DNA of 51,679 bases from Dehalococcoidia bacterium. GTDB lineage: Bacteria > Chloroflexota > Dehalococcoidia > Lucifugimonadales > Lucifugimonadaceae. Positions 38,091 to 47,662 of this stretch are shown here, one piece after another; the stretch's first letter is position 1; each line of letters begins with the position of its first letter. Location: the NCBI GenBank assembly GCA_002708085.1, contig PAOU01000009.1, positions 6,127 through 57,805 of the forward strand, written 5' to 3'. The notes under the pieces were generated by a model, which was not told the DNA's origin, searched no databases, and was given only the letters and a program-made list of their open reading frames with translations. The position numbers and the translations under genes were made by a program.

Positions 38091-38391
38091 TTCCTCCAGC
38101 AACTGCTGGGACAATACTTATTTCATCTGCAGAATTAACTTCAGTTTCAACTCCATCTAAATATCTAGCATCTTCGCCATTAATAAATATATTCACAAAT
38201 TGCTTCAATTCCCCAGAAGTATTAAAAATTTTTTCTTTAAAACCAGGAAATTGAGTATCTACATAATTTAAAATAGATCTTACATTATGATCATCAAATT
38301 GAGATAGATTAATTTCTATCTTATTTTTTTGACCAGTAATACTCCTAAGAGGAGCTGGTATTCTTACGTAAACGATTTCTTCATTTACCAT
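38083..38391 (-). CDS. MoaD/ThiS family sulfur-carrier-like protein ending in GGII
   Basis: VRIPAPLRSITGQKNKIEINLSQFDDHNVRSILNYVD...INGEDARYLDGVETEVNSADEISIVPAVAGGII, CysO/MoaD-like beta-grasp. Confidence 0.85.
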   Translation of the reverse strand: MVNEEIVYVRIPAPLRSITGQKNKIEINLSQFDDHNVRSILNYVDTQFPGFKEKIFNTSGELKQFVNIFINGEDARYLDGVETEVNSADEISIVPAVAGGII

Positions 38392-38475
38392 TATCTGATT
38401 TTCCTTTTATACTTTATAAAGATTAATCGATTATACGGTTTTATTATATGAATCTATAAATTGCAATATATTAAA

Positions 38476-39294
38476 ATGTTTTTTAATAAAAATATAAATG
38501 ATTGTAAATTATTAGTATTTGATCTTGATGGAACAATATTAGATAAAAAATCAAATATCTCTAATAAAATGATCCAATTGTGCTCCAAACTAAAAAAACA
38601 AAATATTTTGTTTACTATAGCTACAGGAAGATCAGCAAAACCAGCATTAAATTATGCAAATATTCTAGGAGTAAAGATTCCCATAATTTGTCTAGGAGGA
38701 TCATTAGTAATAGATCCAATAAATAATAAAATTATTCGGGAAACAAAAATTGATAAAAATATTTCAAAAGAGTTAATAAATATTTTAGATGAAGAAAAAT
38801 ATGAATCTGCCTTATATTATGGAAGAAATATATACATCAAAGAAATTAGTGAATGGTCAAAAGGTTATATTGAAAGACAAAGTATCCCATATTTCATTGA
38901 TAAAAATTTTTCTAAAATATTAAATAAAAAACCTACAATGATTTTAACTGTAGGAAAACCTGATGAAATGGATGTATTAGAGAAAAAACTACGTGAATTA
39001 GTTGAAAATTCATTATGTGTAGTTCGTTCTATGCCTCATTTTTGTGAATTATCTAATTTAAAAGGAAATAAGTTTTTTGCATTAAAATTTTTACTAGAAA
39101 AATTGAGTTTAAATTTTTCTAATGTAATTACTTTTGGAAATGGTGAAGCAGACATAGAAATAATTAAAAAATCCCAAATTGGTATATCTATTAACAATAG
39201 CCCTGAAAAATTATTAGAAAACTCTAATTTTTTAATAGCTCCGCCTGAAGAACAAGGCGTAGAGAATTTCATAGAAGAATTTATTTTAAAATAA
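38476..39294 (+). CDS. HAD superfamily (Cof-type) hydrolase
   Basis: LLVFDLDGTILDKKSNISNKMIQLC, TIATGRSAKPAL, NVITFGNGEADIEIIKKSQIGISINNS. Confidence 0.92.
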   Translation: MFFNKNINDCKLLVFDLDGTILDKKSNISNKMIQLCSKLKKQNILFTIATGRSAKPALNYANILGVKIPIICLGGSLVIDPINNKIIRETKIDKNISKELINILDEEKYESALYYGRNIYIKEISEWSKGYIERQSIPYFIDKNFSKILNKKPTMILTVGKPDEMDVLEKKLRELVENSLCVVRSMPHFCELSNLKGNKFFALKFLLEKLSLNFSNVITFGNGEADIEIIKKSQIGISINNSPEKLLENSNFLIAPPEEQGVENFIEEFILK

Positions 39295-39299
39295 ATATT

Positions 39300-40223
39300 A
39301 TGTTTAAAAAGAACAAAATAATTGTACTAGGATCAATAAATACTGACATAAGTATTAAAGGAAAAAGATTACCTAAACCTGGAGAAACTATTTATGCAGA
39401 AAAAATTTCTTATACTGGAGGTGGTAAAGGGGCCAATCAAGCAATAGCTGCTTCAAGATTAATAAATAATGATTCAAAAGTAGATATGATAGGCTCAATA
39501 GGAGATGATATTTTTTCTAAAAAAAATTTAGAAAAATTAAGAACAGAAGGAATAAATACAGAGGGAATAAGATCTATACCAAATACTTCTACAGGCACAG
39601 CAGTTATATTTTTGGATCAAAAATCTGAAAATTATATACTCATCGTAGAAGGAGCAAACTATAAATGCAATAAGAATGAACTCAATTATCTAAAGAGAAT
39701 TATAAATAATAATTCAATTCTACTTCTTCAACATGAAATACCTATAAATATAGTTCATCAATCTATGGAAATAGGGAAAAAACAAAAAGCTCTTATTATT
39801 TTAGACCCAGCTCCATATATGAAAATTGATATAAAAAATTATTATCAGAATGTTGACATACTAACTCCCAATAAGATAGAAGCTGAGAATATATCTAATA
39901 TAAAAATTGATTCATTGGAAGATGCTTACAAAGCAGGAGAGATAATTCGTTCTTTGGGACCATTATTTGTAATAATAACATTGGGAAAAAAAGGATGTGT
40001 ATTCATCAGTGATCAAGAAAAAATTCATATAGATACACCAAAAGTTAATTTAGAAAATTCAGTTGGAGCAGGAGATTGTTTTAATGGAGCTCTAGCTGTT
40101 GGAATAAAAAATGGACTATCAATAATCGAATCAATTAAATTTGCAAATAAATCGGCATCCATTAGTGTTTCTAAAGAAGGAGTACAAGAGTCAATGCCAT
40201 ATTTTAAAGAAATAATAAATTAA
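39300..40223 (+). CDS. ribokinase/PfkB family sugar kinase
   Basis: IIVLGSINTDISIKGKRLPKPGET, YTGGGKGANQAIAASRL, VNLENSVGAGDCFNGALAVGI. Confidence 0.94.
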   Translation: MFKKNKIIVLGSINTDISIKGKRLPKPGETIYAEKISYTGGGKGANQAIAASRLINNDSKVDMIGSIGDDIFSKKNLEKLRTEGINTEGIRSIPNTSTGTAVIFLDQKSENYILIVEGANYKCNKNELNYLKRIINNNSILLLQHEIPINIVHQSMEIGKKQKALIILDPAPYMKIDIKNYYQNVDILTPNKIEAENISNIKIDSLEDAYKAGEIIRSLGPLFVIITLGKKGCVFISDQEKIHIDTPKVNLENSVGAGDCFNGALAVGIKNGLSIIESIKFANKSASISVSKEGVQESMPYFKEIIN

Positions 40224-41257
40224 TATTTAGAAGGAAAAGGTGATTCACTACAAAATAATTCTTTCACAGAAGATATTTTATTAGATAGAAATATATTTTT
40301 TAATTCTTTATTAATCTTATAAGCAATAAATGGTCCTTCATAAACTACTCCAGAATAAATTTGAACAGCATTAGCCCCTGAAGCAATTAATTTCCATACA
40401 TCACTTGTAGTACTCACGCCACCTGATCCTATGATAGTAAAGTTATTATCGACGATTTTTCTAATTTTACTTACCATTTTCAGAGTATGTTCATATACTG
40501 GCTTTCCACTCAAACCTCCAAATCCAATATTAAGTTTAGAATCTTTAATTGGATGAGAATTGGAAATCACTACACCTTCAGATCCTGAATCTTGAACACA
40601 TTTTACCATTTCAATTAAATCGTTTTCTTGTTCAAGAGATGGAGGCAACTTAACTATTAGAGGTTTAGTTTTTTTATTGTTAAAAATTTTTAATAATTTT
40701 TGTAAATTCTTTAAATTATGAAAATTTTTTAATCCTTGGGTATTAGGGCTACTAATATTTAACTCTATACCTACTACTAGAGGTGATAATTCATTAAAAC
40801 ATCTATAAATATCATCAATATTCAATCCAGAAATAGATGCAAAAATTCTATTTTTCTCAATCTCTAAATTTGAAAATTTATTCTTAATTGTATTTAAGCC
40901 TTCACTTGGAAACCCTAGAGAATTTACTATAGATTTATTATTTAAATATCTAAGTAATCTAGGTTTAGGATTACCAAAATTTTGATTAGTCAAAATAGTT
41001 CCTGTTACAGCAAAACCAAATCCAAAATTTAAATAATTAATTGAAGTCTTATAATTTTTATCTAATCCCGCTGCTAAACCTATAGGGTTTGGAAATTCAA
41101 TTTTCCCAATATAAGATAATAAAGATTCATCTTTAATCTGAAGAAATTTTAAAAAATGATTAAATGGTGAAGTAAGCTTCAATGAAGTTTCCGCCAAGTT
41201 ATGAGATATCTCAGGATCAAGTTTGAAAATTAAGGGTCTTATTATTGACTTATAAAT
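40220..41257 (-). CDS. pyrD: dihydroorotate dehydrogenase (quinone, class 2), probable ATT start
   Basis: NPIGLAAGLDKNY, GIELNISSPNTQGL, LIVKLPPS, IGSGGVSTTSDVWKLIASGANAVQIYSG. N-terminal extension IYKSIIRPLIFKLDPEISHN upstream of the track TTG (41197) is in frame and matches class 2 PyrD; GGAG lies 8 nt upstream of ATT. Confidence 0.93.
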   Translation of the reverse strand: MYKSIIRPLIFKLDPEISHNLAETSLKLTSPFNHFLKFLQIKDESLLSYIGKIEFPNPIGLAAGLDKNYKTSINYLNFGFGFAVTGTILTNQNFGNPKPRLLRYLNNKSIVNSLGFPSEGLNTIKNKFSNLEIEKNRIFASISGLNIDDIYRCFNELSPLVVGIELNISSPNTQGLKNFHNLKNLQKLLKIFNNKKTKPLIVKLPPSLEQENDLIEMVKCVQDSGSEGVVISNSHPIKDSKLNIGFGGLSGKPVYEHTLKMVSKIRKIVDNNFTIIGSGGVSTTSDVWKLIASGANAVQIYSGVVYEGPFIAYKINKELKNIFLSNKISSVKELFCSESPFPSKY

Positions 41258-41318
41258 GATAATATCTCCAAATCGTCAAATTTTATAAAAAATTAATGAA
41301 TCATATTAATCATATAAA

Positions 41319-42605
41319 ATGTTATTTAACTTTAATAGGAATAAATTGAAAAATCCTTATTCAAATGATAATCCTACTAGTGAATCTGATATCAAAAAAG
41401 TACCTTACCTTGCTTCATTATCAATAAGTAGTTTTAGATGGTTATGGTTTGGAACAATATTGCAAATGGGTGCTGTTCAAATGGGAATGACAGCAAGAAC
41501 AATGGTAGTTGATGACATTACTAATAGTGCTTTCTTATCAGGAGTTGTGGCAATGGGATTTGCTCCTTCTCTTTTAGTTTTTGCAATTATAGGGGGATGG
41601 GTATGGGATAAGTTTGATAATAGATCTATAATTCAATTTTGTTTGATATGTTTTACTTTAGTTTCTGCTAGTATCGGTTTATTAATTGCTTTTGAAGTAA
41701 TTCATTGGATTCACTTATTTATTGCCTCATTGTTTCAAGGAGCATTATTCTCACTTCAAATGCCCTCTAGGCAATCTTTAATACCCAAACTAGTACCCAA
41801 AAGTTTAATAGGAAATGGAGTTGCATTAATAGCGGCATCAATGGCTACTATTTCTATTTTTTCAGGGGCTGCTATAGGTTTACTTTATGGATCATTAGGC
41901 CCAAGCTATGTATTTTTAATAATATCTATTCTTTATGTAATTTCTTTTATTCTCACATCTCAAATTCCATCAACGAAACAAATAAAAGAAAATCAAAATA
42001 ATCAAGGTCTATTAGGTTCTACTAAAGAATCTATTACTTATCTATTCTACAATAAAATGATTTTAGGAATTTTTCTTTCAAGCATTTTAGTATCATTATT
42101 TGCACTCCCTGTGAGATTACAACTTCCTATCATAGCAAGAAGATTATATGAAGCTTCATCAAATGAGATAGGTTTACTTTTATCTATAAGTTCTATAGGC
42201 GCAGTATTAGCATCATTATTTATAGCAAGCTTAAGTAAAAGTAAATTAAGAGGTTTCATTTTTCTTTTGGGGATTTTCGGATTAAGTGCATGCGTTTTCT
42301 TATTAGGATTTTTTCCATATTTTATAGCAGGTATAATTATATGGATCTTATTTGGTATATTTGAGAATATCAGAATGACTTTATCCCAATCTTTAACCCT
42401 TGAATATGTAGATGAAAATTTTAGATCTAGAATTATGGGGCTTTATATGATGAATTACGCATTTATTCCATTGGGAGCATTACCAATAGGAAAATCAATT
42501 GATGTCTTTGGAGCAGAAAAAAGTCTCCTAATTTTTTCTTTAATATTCTTTATTTCAAGTGTTTTAGTTTTAATATCTTCAAAAGAGCTTAGAAAAATAA
42601 GATAA
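41319..42605 (+). CDS. MFS transporter
   Basis: SFRWLWFGTILQMGAVQMGMTARTMVVDDITNSAFLSGVVAMGFAPSL; about 12 hydrophobic segments. Confidence 0.9.
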   Translation: MLFNFNRNKLKNPYSNDNPTSESDIKKVPYLASLSISSFRWLWFGTILQMGAVQMGMTARTMVVDDITNSAFLSGVVAMGFAPSLLVFAIIGGWVWDKFDNRSIIQFCLICFTLVSASIGLLIAFEVIHWIHLFIASLFQGALFSLQMPSRQSLIPKLVPKSLIGNGVALIAASMATISIFSGAAIGLLYGSLGPSYVFLIISILYVISFILTSQIPSTKQIKENQNNQGLLGSTKESITYLFYNKMILGIFLSSILVSLFALPVRLQLPIIARRLYEASSNEIGLLLSISSIGAVLASLFIASLSKSKLRGFIFLLGIFGLSACVFLLGFFPYFIAGIIIWILFGIFENIRMTLSQSLTLEYVDENFRSRIMGLYMMNYAFIPLGALPIGKSIDVFGAEKSLLIFSLIFFISSVLVLISSKELRKIR

Positions 42606-42612
42606 TGAATTT

Positions 42613-44373
42613 ATGGTTAAAAATAATCGAAACTCTAAAAATCTTCAAAACACAAGAGTAAAACTTCTTGGTGAAAATACTGCTTCAAAAATAGCTGCAG
42701 GCGAAGTTATAGAAAGCCCTTTATCAATTGTAAAAGAATTAATTGAAAATTCCCTAGATGCTAACTCTTCAATCATCAACATATCTATCGAGAATGGTGG
42801 TATTAACAAAATTTCAGTTATAGATGATGGCGATGGAATTCACCCTAATGATCTAGAATTGATTTTTCAAAGGTTTGCGACTAGTAAAATAAATTCAATA
42901 AATGATTTATTTCAGTTAACAACATTAGGTTTTAGGGGAGAAGCTCTTCCTAGTATTTCTGCAGTATCTAAAATAAATCTAATTTCTAAAAAAATAGACT
43001 CTTCTGGATTTGAAATAGAATTTTTCAATGGAAAAAAAATAAAACATAAAGTATCTGCAATATCTAAAGGTACTAACATTAACGTAACAAACTTATTTGA
43101 AAATATTCCAGCTAGATTAAAATTCTTAGGAACATCAACTCAAGAATCTAGTAAAATTAAAACGTTAATCTCTGATTATTCAATTATTTATCCAAATGTT
43201 AAATTCGTTCTTATTTCTGATAGCGTAACAAAAATATCAACACCAGGTACAGGCGATATACTAGAAGCTTATTCTTCAATTCATGGAAATGAAATCACTG
43301 AATCAATGTTAAAATTGGAACTAGATAAAATGATCTCAGGAGTTACCAGTAATACTTCTATAGCAAGAGGAAATAGATCAAATATTAAGTTTTCTGTTAA
43401 CCAGAGAATTATAAAAAATTCATCCTTGGTTTATGCTGTAGAAACTGCTTATAGTGGACTAATTGAGCCTAGAAGATTTCCATTTACATTCATTAATATA
43501 AAAATAGACCCTAAATTAATTGATGTAAATGTACATCCAGCAAAAACAGAAATAAAGTTCAGAGATGAACGTGAAATATTTAGGACAATATTAGATGTTG
43601 TAAGAACTACAATTACACATCAATCATCTATACCTGAAATAAATTATAAAAAAAATAATTCCTATCCTGAAAACTTTAACAAAATTAATTCTAATTTGTA
43701 TGATTCAAATATAAAAACCCCAAAATCTTTTTTTGATAAAAATGATGATTTCAAAAATAACAAAGAATTAAATAATAATTTCAACTTAACTGAAGAAAAG
43801 ATATCTTTAGAAGAATCTAAAGTAATTGGAGTTCTTGATAATACTTTCATCATATGCACTCACAAATCAGGGATATTAATAATTGATCAACATGGAGCTC
43901 ATGAGAGAATAAATTTTGAATCTATTTTAGAAGATTTGAAGAAGAAAAAAAACATTGGGCAAAGTCTTCTGGAACCTATAATAATTGATATAAATGAATC
44001 AAAATTCACAAAATTAATATCACACAGATTAACATTTAAAAAGTTTGGATTAGATTTTGAAGAATTAGATGATACTTCAATAATAATCAGATCTATTCCT
44101 TCTATAATTTCAACATCTAAGGACATATACGGTAAACTTATAGAAATTATAGAAGATATAGATTCAAAAAAAATCACTGATTGGCAATATTGGATTTCAG
44201 CAGAAATAGCTTGTAAAGCATCAGTAAAAGCAAGAACTAAATTAACTATTAATGAATGCGAAGAATTAATAAAAAACCTTAGTAATTGTAAAGAAATTCA
44301 TGATCCACATGGAAGACCAGTTATCATGAGATTACCTATAAATACTATAAAAAATCAGTTTCACAGAAGTTGA
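42613..44373 (+). CDS. mutL: DNA mismatch repair protein MutL
   Basis: KLLGENTASKIAAGEVIESPLSIVKELIENSLDA, DDGDGI, RFATSKI, TLGFRGEALPSISAV, DQHGAHERI, CHDPHGRP-type HDPHGRPVIMRLP C-terminus. Confidence 0.97.
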   Translation: MVKNNRNSKNLQNTRVKLLGENTASKIAAGEVIESPLSIVKELIENSLDANSSIINISIENGGINKISVIDDGDGIHPNDLELIFQRFATSKINSINDLFQLTTLGFRGEALPSISAVSKINLISKKIDSSGFEIEFFNGKKIKHKVSAISKGTNINVTNLFENIPARLKFLGTSTQESSKIKTLISDYSIIYPNVKFVLISDSVTKISTPGTGDILEAYSSIHGNEITESMLKLELDKMISGVTSNTSIARGNRSNIKFSVNQRIIKNSSLVYAVETAYSGLIEPRRFPFTFINIKIDPKLIDVNVHPAKTEIKFRDEREIFRTILDVVRTTITHQSSIPEINYKKNNSYPENFNKINSNLYDSNIKTPKSFFDKNDDFKNNKELNNNFNLTEEKISLEESKVIGVLDNTFIICTHKSGILIIDQHGAHERINFESILEDLKKKKNIGQSLLEPIIIDINESKFTKLISHRLTFKKFGLDFEELDDTSIIIRSIPSIISTSKDIYGKLIEIIEDIDSKKITDWQYWISAEIACKASVKARTKLTINECEELIKNLSNCKEIHDPHGRPVIMRLPINTIKNQFHRS

Positions 44374-44411
44374 TATCTTCAAATTCCATTAATAAGTTAA
44401 AATTATCTTTA

Positions 44412-45287
44412 ATGGGAATAAAAAACAAAATTATTTATAAGATCAAAACTTACAGTGATTTAGTAAAATTTGAACATTCAATTTTTGCATTACCTTTTGG
44501 AATAGCTGCTTTTTTTCTAGTGGTAAAAAATACAGAAATTTCATATATAAATCTGATAAATATTATCATCTCAATGATTTCCATCAGAGTTTTTGCTATG
44601 ACAATCAATAGAATTATTGATAAACAAATAGATCTTCAAAACCCTAGAACAAAAAATAGAGAAATTCCTTTAGGTATTGTAAGTATAAAAGAAGCTATAT
44701 TAATTTCAATAATTAGTCTTATTGTGTTTTTAGGGACACTTTTTACATTTCATCCAATTTGTTGGGCACTTTCTCCAATTGTAATTTTAGTAATGATTAT
44801 TTATCCATATACAAAAAGATTTACCTGGTTATGCCACTTTTTTCTGGGTTTAATTTACTTAATTGTTCCACCTGCAGTAAGTATTGCTTTAACTGGTACT
44901 TTCTCTATTGAAATGGTCTTATTAGGATTAGGAGGATTATTCTGGGTTACTGGATTTGATATCTTATATGGTATATTAGATTTTCAGTATGATAAAACTA
45001 ACAATCTTAAATCAATTCCAGTAAAATTTGGTTTAAAAAATAGTATCTTAATCTCTCGATTATTACATTTAATAACATTAATATTTTTGTTACTTATGGG
45101 AATAAATCTAGAGTTACAATTAATTTATTGGATAGGTTTTAGTATTATATCGATATTATTTATATGGGAACATAGTCTAGTGAAAGTAAATGATATTTCT
45201 AAATTAAATATATCTTTCTTCACTATGAATGGATTAATTTCCATAGTATTTAGTATTTTTACAATATCTGAAACATTAGTTATATGA
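44412..45287 (+). CDS. UbiA family prenyltransferase (menaquinone, futalosine pathway)
   Basis: SDLVKFEHSIFALPFG, AMTINRIIDKQIDLQNPRTKNREIPLG, GFDILYGILDFQYDKTNNLKSIP. Start may be TTG 44370 or ATG 44412. Confidence 0.92.
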   Translation: MGIKNKIIYKIKTYSDLVKFEHSIFALPFGIAAFFLVVKNTEISYINLINIIISMISIRVFAMTINRIIDKQIDLQNPRTKNREIPLGIVSIKEAILISIISLIVFLGTLFTFHPICWALSPIVILVMIIYPYTKRFTWLCHFFLGLIYLIVPPAVSIALTGTFSIEMVLLGLGGLFWVTGFDILYGILDFQYDKTNNLKSIPVKFGLKNSILISRLLHLITLIFLLLMGINLELQLIYWIGFSIISILFIWEHSLVKVNDISKLNISFFTMNGLISIVFSIFTISETLVI

Positions 45288-45895
45288 GAAAAATGAGAAA
45301 ATTTATAGTAGCAATATCAGGTGGAAGCGGAGCATTATATTCATTAAAAGTTTGTGAATCCATACTTGCTAATGGAGATGAACTGTTTTTAGTGACTTCA
45401 GAACCAGGAAGAAGAGTTTTATCACTTGAAACTTCGATTAATCTTTCTGGAAAAACTGAAAAAGATTTAAAAATTTTATTGGAAAAATTCGGAGCCAATT
45501 ATAAAAATCAAATTCATATACATCATGAAAATGATGTAGGGGCTTCTATAGCTAGTGGTTCATTCAAAACTGATGGAATGGTAATTATTCCATGTTCAAC
45601 TGGCACTCTAGGAAGTATTGCAAATGGAATATCCAGAGGTTTAATTGAAAGAGCAGCAGATGTTGTTCTAAAAGAGAGAAGAAAATTAATCATAGTACCC
45701 AGAGAAACTCCTTTAAGCTTAATTCATTTAAAAAACATGGTTAAATTAACTGAAGCAGGAGGAATTGTTATGCCAGCTTCTCCAGGTTTTTATCACATCC
45801 CTAAATCTGTAGATGATCTTGTTGACATGGTTGCATCTAGAGTTTTACAACATTTAGAAATCGAATCATCAATAATAAAACAATGGAAAGGATAA
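45284..45895 (+). CDS. UbiX family flavin prenyltransferase
   Basis: FIVAISGGSGALYSLKVCESIL, VIIPCSTGTLGSIANGISRGLIERAADVVLKERRKLIIVPRETPLSLIHLKNM. Confidence 0.95.
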   Translation: MRKMRKFIVAISGGSGALYSLKVCESILANGDELFLVTSEPGRRVLSLETSINLSGKTEKDLKILLEKFGANYKNQIHIHHENDVGASIASGSFKTDGMVIIPCSTGTLGSIANGISRGLIERAADVVLKERRKLIIVPRETPLSLIHLKNMVKLTEAGGIVMPASPGFYHIPKSVDDLVDMVASRVLQHLEIESSIIKQWKG

Positions 45896-45904
45896 AACTT
45901 AAGA

Positions 45905-47662
45905 ATGACCCCCAATAATTTTCAATCTTTTATACATCTACTAGAAAAAGAGGGAGAATTACATAGAATAAGAACAGAAGTAGACCCTTATCTAGAAATA
46001 ACTGAAATCTCAATTAAAGCTCAATTAGAAGATAAACCTGCTATATTATTCGAAAATGTAAAAGGATCAAAATTTCCTTTGGCAATAAATACAATGGCTT
46101 CAGCTAAAAGAATTGAACTTGCTTTGGGTGAAGATCCTTCTAAAACAGGGGAAAACCTTGTCAATTTTGTTGATTCTTTAAATCCACCCAACATAAAATC
46201 ATTATGGTCTAATAAAAAATGGATTCCTAACCTATTATCTACTTTTCCTAAAACTAAAAGAAAATCTGAAGTTTCTGAAAATTTTTTATCAAATCCTAAT
46301 CTTTCAGATCTACCTTTACTTCATTGTTGGCCTGAAGATGGGGGCAAATTTATTACTCTTCCTTTAGTGGTAACCCAACACCCTGAAAATGGTTCTTATA
46401 ATATTGGAATGTATCGTATGCATATGTATGACTCTAAATCTACTGGTATGCATATGCAAATTGAAAAAGGTGGAGGATTTCATCACTATCAAGCTGAACA
46501 AATGGGACAACCATTAGAATTAGCAGTTGCTATTGGAGGAGATCCTGCTCTAATTTTAAGTGCAATCATGCCCCTTCCAGAAGGTATAGGAGAAATGCAA
46601 TTTTGCGGTATGTTAAGAAAAAGTAGAACTAAATTAATAAAATGCAAAACTATAGATTTAAAAGCTCCAGCTGAATCTGAATTTATATTGGAAGGATATT
46701 TAAACCCAAATGAAAGAAAACTTGAAGGACCTTTTGGAGATCATTTTGGTCATTATTCAGAAGCTGCAGAATTTCCTGTATTCCATATAAATGCAATCCA
46801 ACACAAAAATAATCCGATTTATCCAGCTACAGTAGTAGGAAAACCTCCTCAAGAAGATAAATTTATGGGAGATTGTACACAAAGTATTTTAGGACCACTT
46901 ATAAAACTTATTCATCCAGAAATTAAATCAACATGGGCATATTTTGAAGCTGGGTTTCATAATTTACTAGTAGTTTCAACAGAAAATAGATATACCAGAG
47001 AACCTTTTAAAACTGCTTTGGGTATTCTAGGACAAGGGCAATTATCACTAACTAAAACGATCATTCTAGTAAATTCTAATGTTGATGTAAAAAACAAGTC
47101 TCAGATTCTACAAGAAATTAGAAAAAACTTTAATCCTCAATCAGATTTTCTTCTTCTAAGTAAAACTCCTTTAGATACCCTTGATTTTACAGGAGAATCA
47201 ATGCATAAAGGTAGTAAAATGATCATTGATGCAACTGGTTATAATACAAATACTGTAAATCCAGTCCCAATTCCTAAAGATATTCGCACTTTTTCCAATC
47301 AAATAATTGATTGGAGATTTATTGGAAATACTCTTCTAGCAATTTCTGTAAAAGAAATTGGGAGAAATGTTATAAATAATCTACTATCAAATAAGTTACT
47401 AGAAAATGTAAAAATAATTGCATGCGTTTCAGAAGATGTAAACATTCACAACGATGTTGAGCTTCTATGGGGAATTTTTACTAGATTTGATCCTGCTTCT
47501 GATGTAACTTTCAGGGAAGCTACTATAAAAGGAATAAATCCTTCATACGAAGGGACTATGTTTATAGATGCTACATGGAAAAAAGGTTATCAAAAACCTT
47601 TAGTAATGGATCAAGAAATAATTAATAAAGTAGAATCAAAATGGGAAACTTATTGGAAATGA
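45905..47662 (+). CDS. UbiD family (menaquinone biosynthesis) decarboxylase
   Basis: PAILFENVKGSKFPLAINTMAS, YNIGMYRMHMYDSKSTGMHMQIEKGGGFHH, EGPFGDHFGHYSEA, WAYFEAGFHNLLVVS. Confidence 0.95.
   Translation: MTPNNFQSFIHLLEKEGELHRIRTEVDPYLEITEISIKAQLEDKPAILFENVKGSKFPLAINTMASAKRIELALGEDPSKTGENLVNFVDSLNPPNIKSLWSNKKWIPNLLSTFPKTKRKSEVSENFLSNPNLSDLPLLHCWPEDGGKFITLPLVVTQHPENGSYNIGMYRMHMYDSKSTGMHMQIEKGGGFHHYQAEQMGQPLELAVAIGGDPALILSAIMPLPEGIGEMQFCGMLRKSRTKLIKCKTIDLKAPAESEFILEGYLNPNERKLEGPFGDHFGHYSEAAEFPVFHINAIQHKNNPIYPATVVGKPPQEDKFMGDCTQSILGPLIKLIHPEIKSTWAYFEAGFHNLLVVSTENRYTREPFKTALGILGQGQLSLTKTIILVNSNVDVKNKSQILQEIRKNFNPQSDFLLLSKTPLDTLDFTGESMHKGSKMIIDATGYNTNTVNPVPIPKDIRTFSNQIIDWRFIGNTLLAISVKEIGRNVINNLLSNKLLENVKIIACVSEDVNIHNDVELLWGIFTRFDPASDVTFREATIKGINPSYEGTMFIDATWKKGYQKPLVMDQEIINKVESKWETYWK

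Noticed and set aside
43662-44177. Antisense ORFs inside mutL
   Set aside because: Embedded in mutL; low-complexity Ile/Ser/Leu/Phe-rich translations typical of shadow ORFs in AT-rich DNA.
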